Assembly (NCBI GenBank): GCA_020025475.1
Contig: JAHHSA010000025.1
Coordinates: 1-22,412, forward strand
Origin: Oscillibacter sp.
Lineage (GTDB): Bacteria; Bacillota; Clostridia; Oscillospirales; Oscillospiraceae
Direction of reading: 5' to 3'
Length of the DNA stretch: 22,412 nt
This document shows, piece after piece, positions 6,896 through 14,413 of this stretch. A program made the translations under genes and the position numbers. The notes beneath the pieces were generated by a model, which saw only the letters and a program-made list of their open reading frames with translations, made no database searches and had not been told where the DNA came from. Each line of letters opens with the position of its first letter. The first letter of the stretch is position 1.

Positions 6896-6925
6896 TTGTC
6901 CCCGCAGTCCCTGATGTGATATGAT
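6896..6925 (+). promoter_or_regulatory. Promoter of the COG2509 flavoprotein gene
   Basis: -35 TTGTCC (6896-6901), 18-base spacer, -10 TATGAT (6920-6925, five of six). The rest of the 265-base divergent gap to htrA (6763-6895) is AT-rich with nothing else recognisable. Confidence 0.5.
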
Positions 6926-6964
6926 AAAACAAATCCAATACAATCGGAAAGGAATCAAACTGCG

Positions 6965-8566
6965 TTGCTGAAAATTGACAATCTGAAAATCCAGCCCGGT
7001 GAAGGGATGAAGGAGCTCACTGCCGAGGCCGCCCGCATCCTGAAGATCCGGGAAAAGGAATTTACCTCCGTTCGGGTTCTCCGCCGGAGCATCGACGCAC
7101 GGGATGGCGTGTATATGGTCTACTCCGTGGAGGTCGCTGTGAAGGATGAGCCCATGGTTCTCAAGCGCTGCCACAGCAAAAAAGTCAGCCGCATCCAGCG
7201 CAAGCCCGGCTATCTGCTGCCTGCTCCCATGTCTGCTCCCGCCGTGCCTCCCGTGGTGGTGGGTGCCGGTCCTGCCGGTCTCTTTGCAGCCCTGGTCCTT
7301 GCCAAAGCCGGCCTTTGTCCCATTCTGTTGGAGCGGGGCCGTCCGGTGGAACAGCGGAAAGCCGATGTTGATCACTTCTGGTCCAGCGGTGAGTTGAATC
7401 TCACCAGCAATGTCCAGTTTGGTGAGGGCGGTGCCGGCGCCTTTTCTGACGGCAAACTCAGCACCGGCACAAAAGACCCCCGTCACCGCTTTATTCTGGA
7501 GGAATTGGTGTCCTGCGGTGCTCCTCAGGATATCATGATCGACGCCAAGCCCCACATTGGCACAGACTATCTCCATGTGACGCTGCAAGCTCTGCGTCAG
7601 AAGCTCATGGACCTGGGTGCCGACATCCGCTTCGAAAGCCGTCTTGCAGACTTTACCGCAGAGCACGGCCAGCTGACTTCCATCACTGTGGACAGTCCCG
7701 GCGGAGCCTATACGCTGCCCTGCGAGCAGCTAATCCTGGCCCCTGGCCACTCCGCCCGGGACACCTTTGCCCTGCTGCGGGAAAAGGGGCTTCCCCTGGA
7801 GGCCAAGCCCTTTGCCGTGGGCGTGCGGATTGAGCAGCCCCAGTCCATCTGTGACGCGGCCCAATACAAGGACTACGCCGGTTTTCCCGGCCTGCCCGCC
7901 TCCACCTATAAGCTCTCCTGCCACCTGGACAGCGGCCGCTCCGCTTTCTCCTTCTGTGTCTGCCCCGGCGGCATGGTGGTAGCCGCCGCCTCCGAGGAAA
8001 ACCGGGTTGTCACCAACGGTATGAGTGAATTTGCCAGAGATCAGGAGAACATCAACGGTGCCCTGCTGGTGAATGTCACCCCCGAGGACTTTGGCAGTGA
8101 TGATCCCCTGGCAGGTGTGGCCTTCCAGCGCAAGCTGGAGGAGGCCGCCTTCACCCTGGGCGGCGGAAACTACAAAGCCCCCGCCCAACGGGTGGAGGAC
8201 TTCCTCGCCCGCCGTCCCTCTCAGGGCCCCGGCACTGTGAAGCCCAGCTATCGCCCCGGGGTCACCTGGGCCGATCTCCACGACTGCCTGCCTCGGTTCA
8301 TCACTGACGCGCTGGAGGAAGCTCTGCCCATTCTGGGCCGCAAGCTCAAGGGCTACGATACTCCAGACGCCATTCTAACCGCTGTGGAGAGCCGCAGTTC
8401 CTCTCCCATCCGCGTTCCCAGAGATGAGAGCTATCAGTGCACCATCCGGGGCCTCTATCCCTGCGGTGAGGGTGCCGGCTACGCCGGCGGCATTCTCTCC
8501 GCCGCAGCGGACGGAATGCGGGCTGCCGAAAAGCTCTGCGGCTACTACTGCAGCGGCGATCTGTAA
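6965..8566 (+). CDS. FAD-dependent oxidoreductase of the COG2509 family
   Basis: A predicted FAD flavoprotein of 533 aa. An N-terminal helper domain (about 1-90, with RSIDARDGVYMVYSVEV) precedes the dinucleotide-binding motif VVVGAGPAG (97-105) and the ribose-binding ERG (123-125). Conserved QFGEGGAGAFSDGKLSTG follows at about 151-168. The C-terminal GEGAGYAGGILSAAADG closes the FAD site. This full-length COG2509 architecture is common in Firmicutes, but the substrate is not established. The start is TTG 6965 behind GGAAAGGA (6946-6953), giving MLKIDNLKI; CTG 6968 is an alternative. It is followed 18 bases later by a dehydrogenase gene in the same operon. Confidence 0.85.
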   Translation: MLKIDNLKIQPGEGMKELTAEAARILKIREKEFTSVRVLRRSIDARDGVYMVYSVEVAVKDEPMVLKRCHSKKVSRIQRKPGYLLPAPMSAPAVPPVVVGAGPAGLFAALVLAKAGLCPILLERGRPVEQRKADVDHFWSSGELNLTSNVQFGEGGAGAFSDGKLSTGTKDPRHRFILEELVSCGAPQDIMIDAKPHIGTDYLHVTLQALRQKLMDLGADIRFESRLADFTAEHGQLTSITVDSPGGAYTLPCEQLILAPGHSARDTFALLREKGLPLEAKPFAVGVRIEQPQSICDAAQYKDYAGFPGLPASTYKLSCHLDSGRSAFSFCVCPGGMVVAAASEENRVVTNGMSEFARDQENINGALLVNVTPEDFGSDDPLAGVAFQRKLEEAAFTLGGGNYKAPAQRVEDFLARRPSQGPGTVKPSYRPGVTWADLHDCLPRFITDALEEALPILGRKLKGYDTPDAILTAVESRSSSPIRVPRDESYQCTIRGLYPCGEGAGYAGGILSAAADGMRAAEKLCGYYCSGDL

Positions 8567-8584
8567 GAGAACAGGAGGTTTGTC

Positions 8585-9559
8585 ATGAGCCGGAATATCT
8601 GCATCTATCAGGAATTCCTCACTGCCGACCACCGGGCGCAGCTGCGGAAAACCGCTGATACCCTGGGCTTTGTTCCCCATTTCTTCACGTTGGATCAGCT
8701 GGAAGCGGCCAAGGCCTGTGTCCAGAACTGTGAGATTCTCTATGCCCACTCCCCAGACCTGCTGCGCGCAGCCCCGGACACCCTCCAATGGTACTGCTGC
8801 GCCTTCGCCGGTGTGGACCCCTACTGCGAGGACCCTACCCTCTTTGCAAATCCCGACTGTATCCTCACAAACTCCAACGTCTACGGCGTCACCATTGCCG
8901 AACACGTCATCATGGTGCTGCTGATGCTGCTCCGGCAGATGCCATCCTATGAGAGAATCACAGCCAACCGCTCCTGGGAAAATCACCTTCCTATTCGCTC
9001 CATCCGGGACAGCCGATTCACCGTCCTGGGTACCGGCAACATCGGTCGAAATGTGGCAGACAGGCTCCACGGCATGGGGGCCGCTCAGGTTATTGGCCTT
9101 AGCCGCTCCGGCAGGCAGGCCCCAGAGCACTTTGATCAGGTTTATTCAATTTCCGCCCTGGATGAGGTTCTGCCAGAGACGCACCATCTCATCATGGCCC
9201 TGCCGGGCACACCGGAGACCACAGGGATTCTCTCCCGTCAGCGCATTGCCCTCCTGCCCCAGGACGCCCTGGTGGTCAATGTGGGTCGGGGCGCTGCAAT
9301 CGATCAGGACGCGCTGGTTGAAGCGCTGAACACCGGTGCCATCGGCGGTGCCGCACTGGATGTGATGACCCCAGAGCCTCTCCCACGAGACCACCCCCTG
9401 TGGAGCGCCCGGAACACCATCGTCACCCCTCACGTGTCCGGAAACATGACTCTGGGCTACACCTGTGACCGTAATGTGGATCTGTTTTGTGAAAACCTCC
9501 GCCGCTATGCCGCCGGAGTCCCCCTCCTGGGCGTGGTAGACCGCCAAAAGGGGTATTGA
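8585..9559 (+). CDS. D-isomer-specific 2-hydroxyacid dehydrogenase
   Basis: An NAD(P)-dependent dehydrogenase interconverting a 2-keto acid and its D-2-hydroxy acid (324 aa). The Rossmann motif GTGNIG is at 149-154, and the catalytic Arg235 (NVGRGAAID), Glu264 (PEPLP) and His283 (TPHVSG) are all present. The family is clear; whether the substrate is glyoxylate, hydroxypyruvate, lactate or phosphoglycerate cannot be told. ATG 8585 follows AGGAGG closely (8573-8578). It shares an operon with the upstream COG2509 flavoprotein, so the two may act in one redox pathway, but that is inference. Confidence 0.9.
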   Translation: MSRNICIYQEFLTADHRAQLRKTADTLGFVPHFFTLDQLEAAKACVQNCEILYAHSPDLLRAAPDTLQWYCCAFAGVDPYCEDPTLFANPDCILTNSNVYGVTIAEHVIMVLLMLLRQMPSYERITANRSWENHLPIRSIRDSRFTVLGTGNIGRNVADRLHGMGAAQVIGLSRSGRQAPEHFDQVYSISALDEVLPETHHLIMALPGTPETTGILSRQRIALLPQDALVVNVGRGAAIDQDALVEALNTGAIGGAALDVMTPEPLPRDHPLWSARNTIVTPHVSGNMTLGYTCDRNVDLFCENLRRYAAGVPLLGVVDRQKGY

Positions 9560-9561
9560 AA

Positions 9562-9594
9562 AAGGACGGGAGTCGCTGACTCCCGTCCTTCTCT
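9562..9594. terminator. Bidirectional terminator between dehydrogenase and AraC genes
   Basis: A perfect 13-bp stem, 9562-9574 with 9578-9590, with a 3-base loop. T-rich tails follow on both strands (CTCTATTTT to the right, CCTTTTTC on the minus strand). It sits between convergent genes and serves both. Confidence 0.85.
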
Positions 9595-9602
9595 ATTTTC
9601 TC

Positions 9603-10451
9603 TCATTTGAACTCTCTTGGACTCATGTGAAAGGTGTTCTGGAAGGCCCGCAGGAAAGTGGAATACTCCCCAAAGCCCACCTGTTCTGCCGCCTTCATCA
9701 CCGGTACACCCTCCCGGATCAGCTCGCCGGCCCGCAAGAGCCGCTTCTGACTGATGTACTGATGGACGGTGTAGCCGGTGACATCCTTGAATCGGTGCAT
9801 GAGATAGTACCGGCTGATGTAAAACTCCCTGGCCAGCGCATCAACTGACAGTTCCTCCTCCAAATGGGCTGTGATGTAGCGCAGGACCTCCTCCATCTTG
9901 GGGTCTACCCGGTAGCTGTCCGTCTCCTCCTGTGCCGTACGGCTGCGGATGACGTCCCGGTTCACGTTAATGAGCATTTGCTGGCACAGCGTATCCGCCA
10001 GGCGGGACGCGCCAAATTCCCTGGACACCAGCGCTTCCTCCAACTGCTGGATGGTCTGCATATACTGCAGCCGCCGCTCGGCATCACAGCGCAGCAGATG
10101 AAAGCCCCGCTCCCGGGTAGTATCAAAGCAGGTATCCAGTGCCTCCCCCGGATCACTGTGGCTGTCCATCCAGTCCTTGCCCAGCCAGAGTACAATGCGT
10201 TCGTAAGGCTCCGAGGGATCAATGATGGGCTTATGGATCAGATTATGCTGTACCAGCAGTACATCCCAGGGCTTTAAAAAATAGGTGACGCCCTCCACCA
10301 CATAGGTAACCTTGCCGCCCAACAGCAAAATGATCTTATCAAATTCATGGTAGTGGTAGTCCAGTTTTTGGGCGCGGCTGTCTTTCAGGTGGAACAGGCG
10401 GAATCCCTCATTGAGATAGCCCCGTTTGCCCACCTCACTTCGATCCAGCAT
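9603..10451 (-). CDS. AraC-family transcriptional regulator with cupin sensor domain
   Basis: A 282-aa DNA-binding regulator. The N-terminal cupin-like half contains YHYHEFDKIILLLGGKVTY and FLKPWDVLLVQHNLIHKP, a probable small-ligand pocket. The C-terminal two-helix-turn-helix AraC domain (about the last 100 residues) has LAREFYISRYYLMHRFKDVTG and VGFGEYSTFLRAFQNTFHMSPREFK. The ligand and targets are unknown. The first in-frame ATG (10457) touches the RBS GGAGAGGAGG (10467-10458), so the second ATG at 10451, six bases further, is preferred. It is divergent from thyA, but its control of that operon is not evident. Confidence 0.88.
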   Translation of the reverse strand: MLDRSEVGKRGYLNEGFRLFHLKDSRAQKLDYHYHEFDKIILLLGGKVTYVVEGVTYFLKPWDVLLVQHNLIHKPIIDPSEPYERIVLWLGKDWMDSHSDPGEALDTCFDTTRERGFHLLRCDAERRLQYMQTIQQLEEALVSREFGASRLADTLCQQMLINVNRDVIRSRTAQEETDSYRVDPKMEEVLRYITAHLEEELSVDALAREFYISRYYLMHRFKDVTGYTVHQYISQKRLLRAGELIREGVPVMKAAEQVGFGEYSTFLRAFQNTFHMSPREFK

Positions 10452-10481
10452 CGGCATCCTCCTCTCCTTGATGGCTTTCTC

Positions 10482-10510
10482 ATTCTACAGCACTTTCCGC
10501 CGATTTACAA
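10482..10510 (-). promoter_or_regulatory. Promoter of the AraC-family gene
   Basis: Minus strand: -35 TTGTAA (10505-10510), 17-base spacer, -10 TAGAAT (10482-10487, five of six). It is back to back with the thyA promoter, about 38 bases apart and not overlapping. Confidence 0.55.
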
Positions 10511-10547
10511 TCGCTTATTCGTCAAAATCTTGCAAATAAATTGTTCA

Positions 10548-10576
10548 TTGCACTTTAATCGCCAGGCTGGTACAAT
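10548..10576 (+). promoter_or_regulatory. Promoter of thyA-folA
   Basis: -35 TTGCAC (10548-10553), 17-base spacer, -10 TACAAT (10571-10576, five of six). It is placed about 38 bases before the thyA start codon. Confidence 0.65.
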
Positions 10577-10613
10577 AGTTCTTAATTGTGGTTTCAACAA
10601 GGAGGAGTTTATC

Positions 10614-11444
10614 ATGAGCCACGCCGACTTGATTTTTCAACAGAATATCCGGGAAATCCTGAACAATGGCGTCTGGGACACCGATCAGGAAGTCCGCCCC
10701 CACTGGGAGGACGGCACCCCCGCTCACACCATCAAAAAATTCGGAATCGTGAATCGCTACAACCTGCAGGAGGAGTTCCCCATTCTCACTCTGCGCCGCA
10801 CCTACTGGAAAACGGCGCTGGACGAGCTGCTGTGGATCTGGCAGAAGAAGTCCAACAACATCCACGACCTGAACGCCAAGATCTGGGACCAGTGGGCCGA
10901 CGAGACTGGCTCTATCGGTAAGGCCTACGGCTATCAGCTGGGGGTCAAGCACCACTACCCAGAGGGCGACATGGACCAGGTGGACCGGGTTCTGTACGAT
11001 CTCAAGCACAACCCCGCCTCCCGCCGCATCATGACCAACATCTATAACTTTCAGGATCTCCATGAGATGCACCTCTATCCCTGTGCCTACTCCATGACCT
11101 TTAATGTCTCCGGCAAGACGCTGAATGCCATTTTGAATCAACGCAGTCAGGATATGCTGGCTGCCAACAACTGGAATGTGGTGCAGTATGCCCTGCTGGT
11201 GCATATGATGGCACAGGTCAGCGGCCTTGTTCCCGGTGAGCTGGTCCACGTCATTGCGGACGCTCACATTTACGACCGCCACGTCCCCATCGTGGAGGAA
11301 CTGATCTCCCAGACGCCCACCGACGCCCCCACGCTGACGATGGACCCCTCCGTTACGGATTTCTATGCCTTTGACCGCAACAGCTTCCAGCTGGAAGGCT
11401 ACACCCCCGCCTCCTTCCAGGCCACCATTCCCATTGCCATCTGA
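10614..11444 (+). CDS. thyA: Thymidylate synthase
   Basis: Methylates dUMP to dTMP using methylene-tetrahydrofolate, producing dihydrofolate (276 aa). The dUMP-binding NQRSQDM is at 175-181 and HVIADAHIY at 212-220. The catalytic cysteine is Cys157, in HLYPCAYSMTF. It is followed by Ala instead of the His of the common PCH motif, a variation that I believe also occurs in some other Firmicute ThyA proteins. The C-terminus ends PIAI in place of the usual P-V-A-V/I. The start is ATG 10614 behind AAGGAGGAG (about 10599-10607); the frame is open upstream, but only through promoter DNA. It is followed 11 bases later by folA. Confidence 0.93.
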   Translation: MSHADLIFQQNIREILNNGVWDTDQEVRPHWEDGTPAHTIKKFGIVNRYNLQEEFPILTLRRTYWKTALDELLWIWQKKSNNIHDLNAKIWDQWADETGSIGKAYGYQLGVKHHYPEGDMDQVDRVLYDLKHNPASRRIMTNIYNFQDLHEMHLYPCAYSMTFNVSGKTLNAILNQRSQDMLAANNWNVVQYALLVHMMAQVSGLVPGELVHVIADAHIYDRHVPIVEELISQTPTDAPTLTMDPSVTDFYAFDRNSFQLEGYTPASFQATIPIAI

Positions 11445-11455
11445 GGTGAACCTAC

Positions 11456-11953
11456 ATGAATGCAATCGTTGTTGTAGACCGAAACTGGGCCATCGGATGT
11501 GAGGGCACCCTGCTCTTCTCCCTGCCCACAGATATGAAGCGCTTCCGTGCTCTGACCCTGAATGGCACCGTCATTATGGGGCGGAAAACCCTGGACACCT
11601 TTCCCGGCGGCAGGCCTCTGCCCAAGCGGAGAAATATCGTCATCACCCACAACGCTGACTTTACCCGTGAGGGAACCGAGGTTGTCACAAGCCCCGAGGC
11701 CGCCCTGGCCCTTGTCGGGGATGTCCCCGATGAAACACTGTGGGTCATCGGCGGCAGCAGCATTTACACCGCTCTGCTCTCCCACTGTAAAAAAGTCTGT
11801 GTCACCCGGGTAGACGCCGCCGCACCGGAGGCCGATTCGTTCTTCCCCAATCTCGACAAGCTCCCCGGCTGGAAGGTGGAACACGAGAGTGAGGTCATGG
11901 CGGAAAATGGACTCACCTTCCGTTTTGTGGACTACATGAACACGCTGCTCTGA
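11456..11953 (+). CDS. folA: Dihydrofolate reductase
   Basis: Reduces the dihydrofolate made by thymidylate synthase back to tetrahydrofolate with NADPH (165 aa, normal length). The N-terminus has DRNWAIG (8-14) and the active-site acid Asp26 (SLPTDMKRF). NADPH-binding GRKTLDTFPGGRPLP (42-56) and VIGGSSIY (near 97-104) follow. GAGGTGA (11443-11449), overlapping the thyA stop, is its RBS, so it is tightly co-expressed with thyA. Its stop codon abuts the IS remnant. Confidence 0.95.
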   Translation: MNAIVVVDRNWAIGCEGTLLFSLPTDMKRFRALTLNGTVIMGRKTLDTFPGGRPLPKRRNIVITHNADFTREGTEVVTSPEAALALVGDVPDETLWVIGGSSIYTALLSHCKKVCVTRVDAAAPEADSFFPNLDKLPGWKVEHESEVMAENGLTFRFVDYMNTLL

Positions 11954-12049
11954 GGTGCAGACCGGGACCCCTTCCCATTCTTTTTCTCCCGATAAGTACT
12001 TTTCACAGATCTGAATCTTGTGTTCCGGCGTTGTTGATGACCTGGACAT
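11954..12049 (-). pseudogene. 5' fragment of an IS3/IS150-type transposase OrfA
   Basis: A well-placed start (AGAGGGAG at 12062-12055, then ATG 12049) opens a short frame, MSRSSTTPEHKIQICEKYLSGEKE. It resembles the helix-turn-helix N-terminus of IS3/IS150 OrfA-like transposases. Similarity stops after about 24 residues, and the frame then runs antisense through folA. The rest of the transposase, OrfB and the far end are missing, so this is a truncated remnant. The assignment is by motif resemblance only. Confidence 0.5.
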
Positions 12050-12084
12050 AAAAACTCCCTCTGAAGTAGTTTTGGTTATTACCA

Positions 12085-12110
12085 TGGTCTACTTTAGGGG
12101 GAGTATATTC
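12085..12110 (-). mobile_element. Probable terminal inverted repeat of the decayed IS
   Basis: TGGTCTACTTTAGGGGGA (12085-12102) lies about 36-60 bases outside the transposase-fragment start, where the outer end of an IS would sit. The sequence resembles IS3-group ends. No matching second end is seen in the window. Confidence 0.35.
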
Positions 12111-12126
12111 TTTTGTGCCGTCTGCT

Positions 12127-12161
12127 TTTTCTCCACGAATGGCCTGAAAATGTGGAGAAAA
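12127..12161. repeat. Perfect 10-bp inverted repeat
   Basis: TTTTCTCCAC (12127-12136) and GTGGAGAAAA (12152-12161) are exact inverted repeats with a 15-base spacer. They lie between the IS remnant and the Xre-type gene. It could be an operator, or a leftover of mobile DNA. No T-run is placed for a clear terminator. Confidence 0.45.
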
Positions 12162-12178
12162 CTGTGCAAAAGCCCTGC

Positions 12179-12195
12179 CGCAACCAAAAGTTGCG
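12179..12195 (+). repeat. Small hairpin upstream of the Xre-type gene
   Basis: CGCAAC (12179-12184) pairs with GTTGCG (12190-12195) around a CAAAA loop, 65 bases before the start codon. It may be an operator or leader structure. Function unknown. Confidence 0.35.
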
Positions 12196-12259
12196 CCATA
12201 GTTTCTGGTGTTCCGGCCGTTTACCTGCTATTGTTTTTCCACGGAGGTGAATCATTTTC

Positions 12260-12622
12260 ATGTTAGGAGCAAGCATTCTGGCCATCGCAGCCCTGGTGGT
12301 CAACGGCGTCATTCTGGCCGCTGTCATCTATCTCTTCATGCTGCTGGTGCGTGCGCTGAAAAAGTATCTGAGCAGCGCTCCCATCCGGGAAGAGCAGGCG
12401 GCCATTCGCAAGTCCCTGGGAGAGACGCTGAAAGAGCACCGTACCCGGTGCCAGATGACCCAGGAATTTGTGGCCGAGTCCCTGGGCGTCAGCCGCCAGG
12501 CCGTCAGCAAGTGGGAGAGTGGGAAGTCCGATCCCAGTACCTCTAACCTGCTGGCTTTGTCCAAACTCTACGGTGTCTCCGCCGAGGAGCTGCTGGCTGC
12601 CGTCGATCCCCAGGAATCATAA
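12260..12622 (+). CDS. Membrane-anchored Xre-type helix-turn-helix regulator
   Basis: A 120-aa protein with one N-terminal membrane helix (about 4-31) followed by basic residues and a cytosolic Xre/Cro helix-turn-helix domain (about 52-113). The latter contains MTQEFVAESLGVSRQAVSKWESGKSDPSTSNL. Such a layout suggests a DNA-binding regulator held at the membrane, perhaps reading out membrane state. Its signal and targets are unknown. ATG 12260 follows GGAGGTGA (12243-12250) by nine bases. It is monocistronic, ends at its own terminator, and lies just upstream of the PadR/DUF2812 operon. Confidence 0.8.
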   Translation: MLGASILAIAALVVNGVILAAVIYLFMLLVRALKKYLSSAPIREEQAAIRKSLGETLKEHRTRCQMTQEFVAESLGVSRQAVSKWESGKSDPSTSNLLALSKLYGVSAEELLAAVDPQES

Positions 12623-12656
12623 AAAACTGTCCGCCGTATCGGCGGGCAGTTTTTTC
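12621..12656 (+). terminator. Rho-independent terminator after the Xre-type gene
   Basis: An AAAAAACTG..CCGCCG stem (12621-12636) pairs with CGGCGG..CAGTTTTTT (12640-12655) with one G-U pair and a 3-base loop. Six T follow. It directly abuts the -35 of the padR promoter. Confidence 0.92.
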
Positions 12657-12685
12657 TTGACATTGTCGATATTCGATAATATACT
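12657..12685 (+). promoter_or_regulatory. Promoter of the padR-DUF2812 operon
   Basis: Near-consensus sigma-A promoter: -35 TTGACA (12657-12662), 17-base spacer, -10 TATACT (12680-12685). An operator-like site fills the spacer and a second lies downstream, so it is probably strong but repressed. Confidence 0.88.
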
Positions 12686-12713
12686 GTGATTAAGAAATAT
12701 CGATATTCGACAA
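12664..12713 (+). promoter_or_regulatory. Paired PadR operator sites
   Basis: TTGTCGATATTCGATA (12663-12678) lies between -35 and -10. Its inverted partner TATCGATATTCGACAA (12698-12713) lies between the -10 and the RBS. They match on opposite strands except for the central three bases, and each contains TCGA-TAT-TCGA. Binding there would block both polymerase and the ribosome site. Autoregulation by the PadR gene that follows is an inference from position. Confidence 0.7.
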
Positions 12714-12727
12714 AGGAGGTGTGCACC

Positions 12728-13048
12728 ATGCCCCGGGCAAAATTTCAAACCCTGACGGAGCAGATGTTTTACATCCTGCTGTGCTTGAAAACGGAGTGCT
12801 GCGGCATGGATGTCATGGACCGGGTGCCGGAGATGACCGATGGCCGGGTCCAGGTGGGCTCCGGCACACTTTACAATCTTCTGGAACAGTTTTTGGATGC
12901 GGAAATGATCGAGGAGACGAGGGCCGAGGGCCGACGCCGCAGCTACATTCTCACGGAAAAAGGCCGAGAGGCCCTGGCTAAGGAATATGACCGTCTCAAC
13001 ATCCAGGCGGCTGACTACCGTCGGACCTTTTCAGAGGAGGAATCCTGA
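12728..13048 (+). CDS. PadR-family transcriptional regulator
   Basis: A winged-helix repressor of 106 aa, the size of short PadR proteins. It has LTEQMFYILLCLKTECCGMDVMD, VGSGTLYNLLEQFLDAEMIEE and the wing RRRSYILTEKGREAL. PadR proteins usually repress a neighbouring membrane or efflux gene until a ligand or stress relieves them. ATG 12728 follows AAAGGAGGT (12712-12720). The frame is open further upstream, but only through promoter and operator. Its stop overlaps the start of the first DUF2812 gene by one base. Confidence 0.92.
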   Translation: MPRAKFQTLTEQMFYILLCLKTECCGMDVMDRVPEMTDGRVQVGSGTLYNLLEQFLDAEMIEETRAEGRRRSYILTEKGREALAKEYDRLNIQAADYRRTFSEEES

Positions 13049-14391
13049 TGAGAACGAAAAAAACAGAACAGCTGATTTCCTATCCCTTTTACCACACCGA
13101 CGGCATTGCCCGTCATCTGGAAAAGCGGGCCCGGCAGGGCTGGCTGTTGGAGCACACAGACGCGCTGGGCTGGCACTTCCGTAGGGGAGACCCCCAAGCC
13201 CTGCACTATACCGTGCTCTACGACCCCAAAGCCACCGGTTACGAACCGGAGCCTACAGAGGAACAGCGCACCCTTGCCGATTTCTGTGCCCATGGCGGAT
13301 GGCAGCTCCTGCCCACCACCCATGTGACCCAGGTCTACGTCAGTGATCGGGAGGCCCCCACCCCCATCCACACCGACCCGGTGATCGCTCTGCAATCCCT
13401 GCGCCGCTTCGGGAAAAAGCGGCTGCTTCTCCCGTGGCTGCTGCTGGTGCTGAGCGTCCTGACCACGGGCCTTGCTGTACACAGCTGGCGCACCAACTTC
13501 ATCGGCTCACTGCTGGATTCCACCGTCTGGCTCTCCCAGCTGTCCATGCTGGTGATGGGGATCTCCTGCCTTGTCTACCTGCTGCCTTGGTATCGGTACT
13601 GCCGAAAGGCCGCTCGGGCTGCGGAGCAGGGGGACTTTGTCTCCACCATGGGGCACCCCTATCTGCTGCAAGGGCTGATGGCGCTCTTTCTCCTGCTGCT
13701 GGCATGGCATTTCGTGCGTGCCTGGGGGACAGATCAATTTGCATCCATAGCACTCCACGCGGGCGTTTATCTGGCGCTGACTGCCCTTGCCTGCGCCACC
13801 AGGGCCTATCTGAAGCGTCAAAAGGCAGACGCCGACACCAACCGTACCACCACTATGGCAGTCTACCTGACCGTGGCACTTTTGATGCTGCCCTTCCTGC
13901 TGGCCGGCCGCAGCACCGGCGGAACCCATCTGCCCCAGCTGCCGGGGCCCCCCGCCCTGACAGTGGAGCAGCTGCTGGGGCCGGTGGAGGGCCGCGAGGC
14001 CCAGCTGGTTCACGATCTCTGGGGCAGCTCCCCCGCCCTGACGGAGATCGTCGGCTATGATCGCTGCTACACCGGGGAGGAGATGACGGAAGATCCCGCC
14101 CAGCCCCAGCTATCCTACACCCAACTGGATATCCACTGGGCACCGGTCTATGAGGCTTGCCTGCGTGACACCCTGCAAGGCTTTGACTGGGCCAGGGACG
14201 ACCACCCCGGCCTGGCCTATGAAGCCCGCCCCGCACCAAAGGGTGTAGACGCATTCTATGCACTCAACCAGCCCATCAACGACAGCTATCCCTGTATCCT
14301 CTGCTGGGAGGACCGCATTGTCACCCTGTACCCCTCCTGGCCCCTGAGCGAAGCGCAGCTGTCCTTGGCGGCAGCCGCACTGGCTCCCTGA
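13048..14391 (+). CDS. DUF2812 membrane protein A
   Basis: A 447-aa protein of unknown function. The N-terminal DUF2812 domain (about 10-110) contains HLEKRARQGWLLEH and EPEPTEEQRTLADFC. Five predicted membrane helices follow (about 126-146, 159-181, 206-226, 231-252, 268-287), then a 150-residue C-terminal domain that is probably outside the membrane. ATG 13048 overlaps the padR TGA, with GAGGAGG just upstream, so translation is coupled. DUF2812 genes are often found beside PadR regulators. It is clearly paralogous to the next gene. A sensing or envelope-stress role is possible but unproven. Confidence 0.85.
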   Translation: MRTKKTEQLISYPFYHTDGIARHLEKRARQGWLLEHTDALGWHFRRGDPQALHYTVLYDPKATGYEPEPTEEQRTLADFCAHGGWQLLPTTHVTQVYVSDREAPTPIHTDPVIALQSLRRFGKKRLLLPWLLLVLSVLTTGLAVHSWRTNFIGSLLDSTVWLSQLSMLVMGISCLVYLLPWYRYCRKAARAAEQGDFVSTMGHPYLLQGLMALFLLLLAWHFVRAWGTDQFASIALHAGVYLALTALACATRAYLKRQKADADTNRTTTMAVYLTVALLMLPFLLAGRSTGGTHLPQLPGPPALTVEQLLGPVEGREAQLVHDLWGSSPALTEIVGYDRCYTGEEMTEDPAQPQLSYTQLDIHWAPVYEACLRDTLQGFDWARDDHPGLAYEARPAPKGVDAFYALNQPINDSYPCILCWEDRIVTLYPSWPLSEAQLSLAAAALAP

Positions 14392-14413
14392 CGCCCAAAT
14401 AGGAGGCATGCAT

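Noticed and set aside
12018..12266. An 82-codon plus-strand frame before the Xre gene
   Set aside because: No RBS. It crosses the IS remnant and both inverted repeats and has no recognisable protein features.
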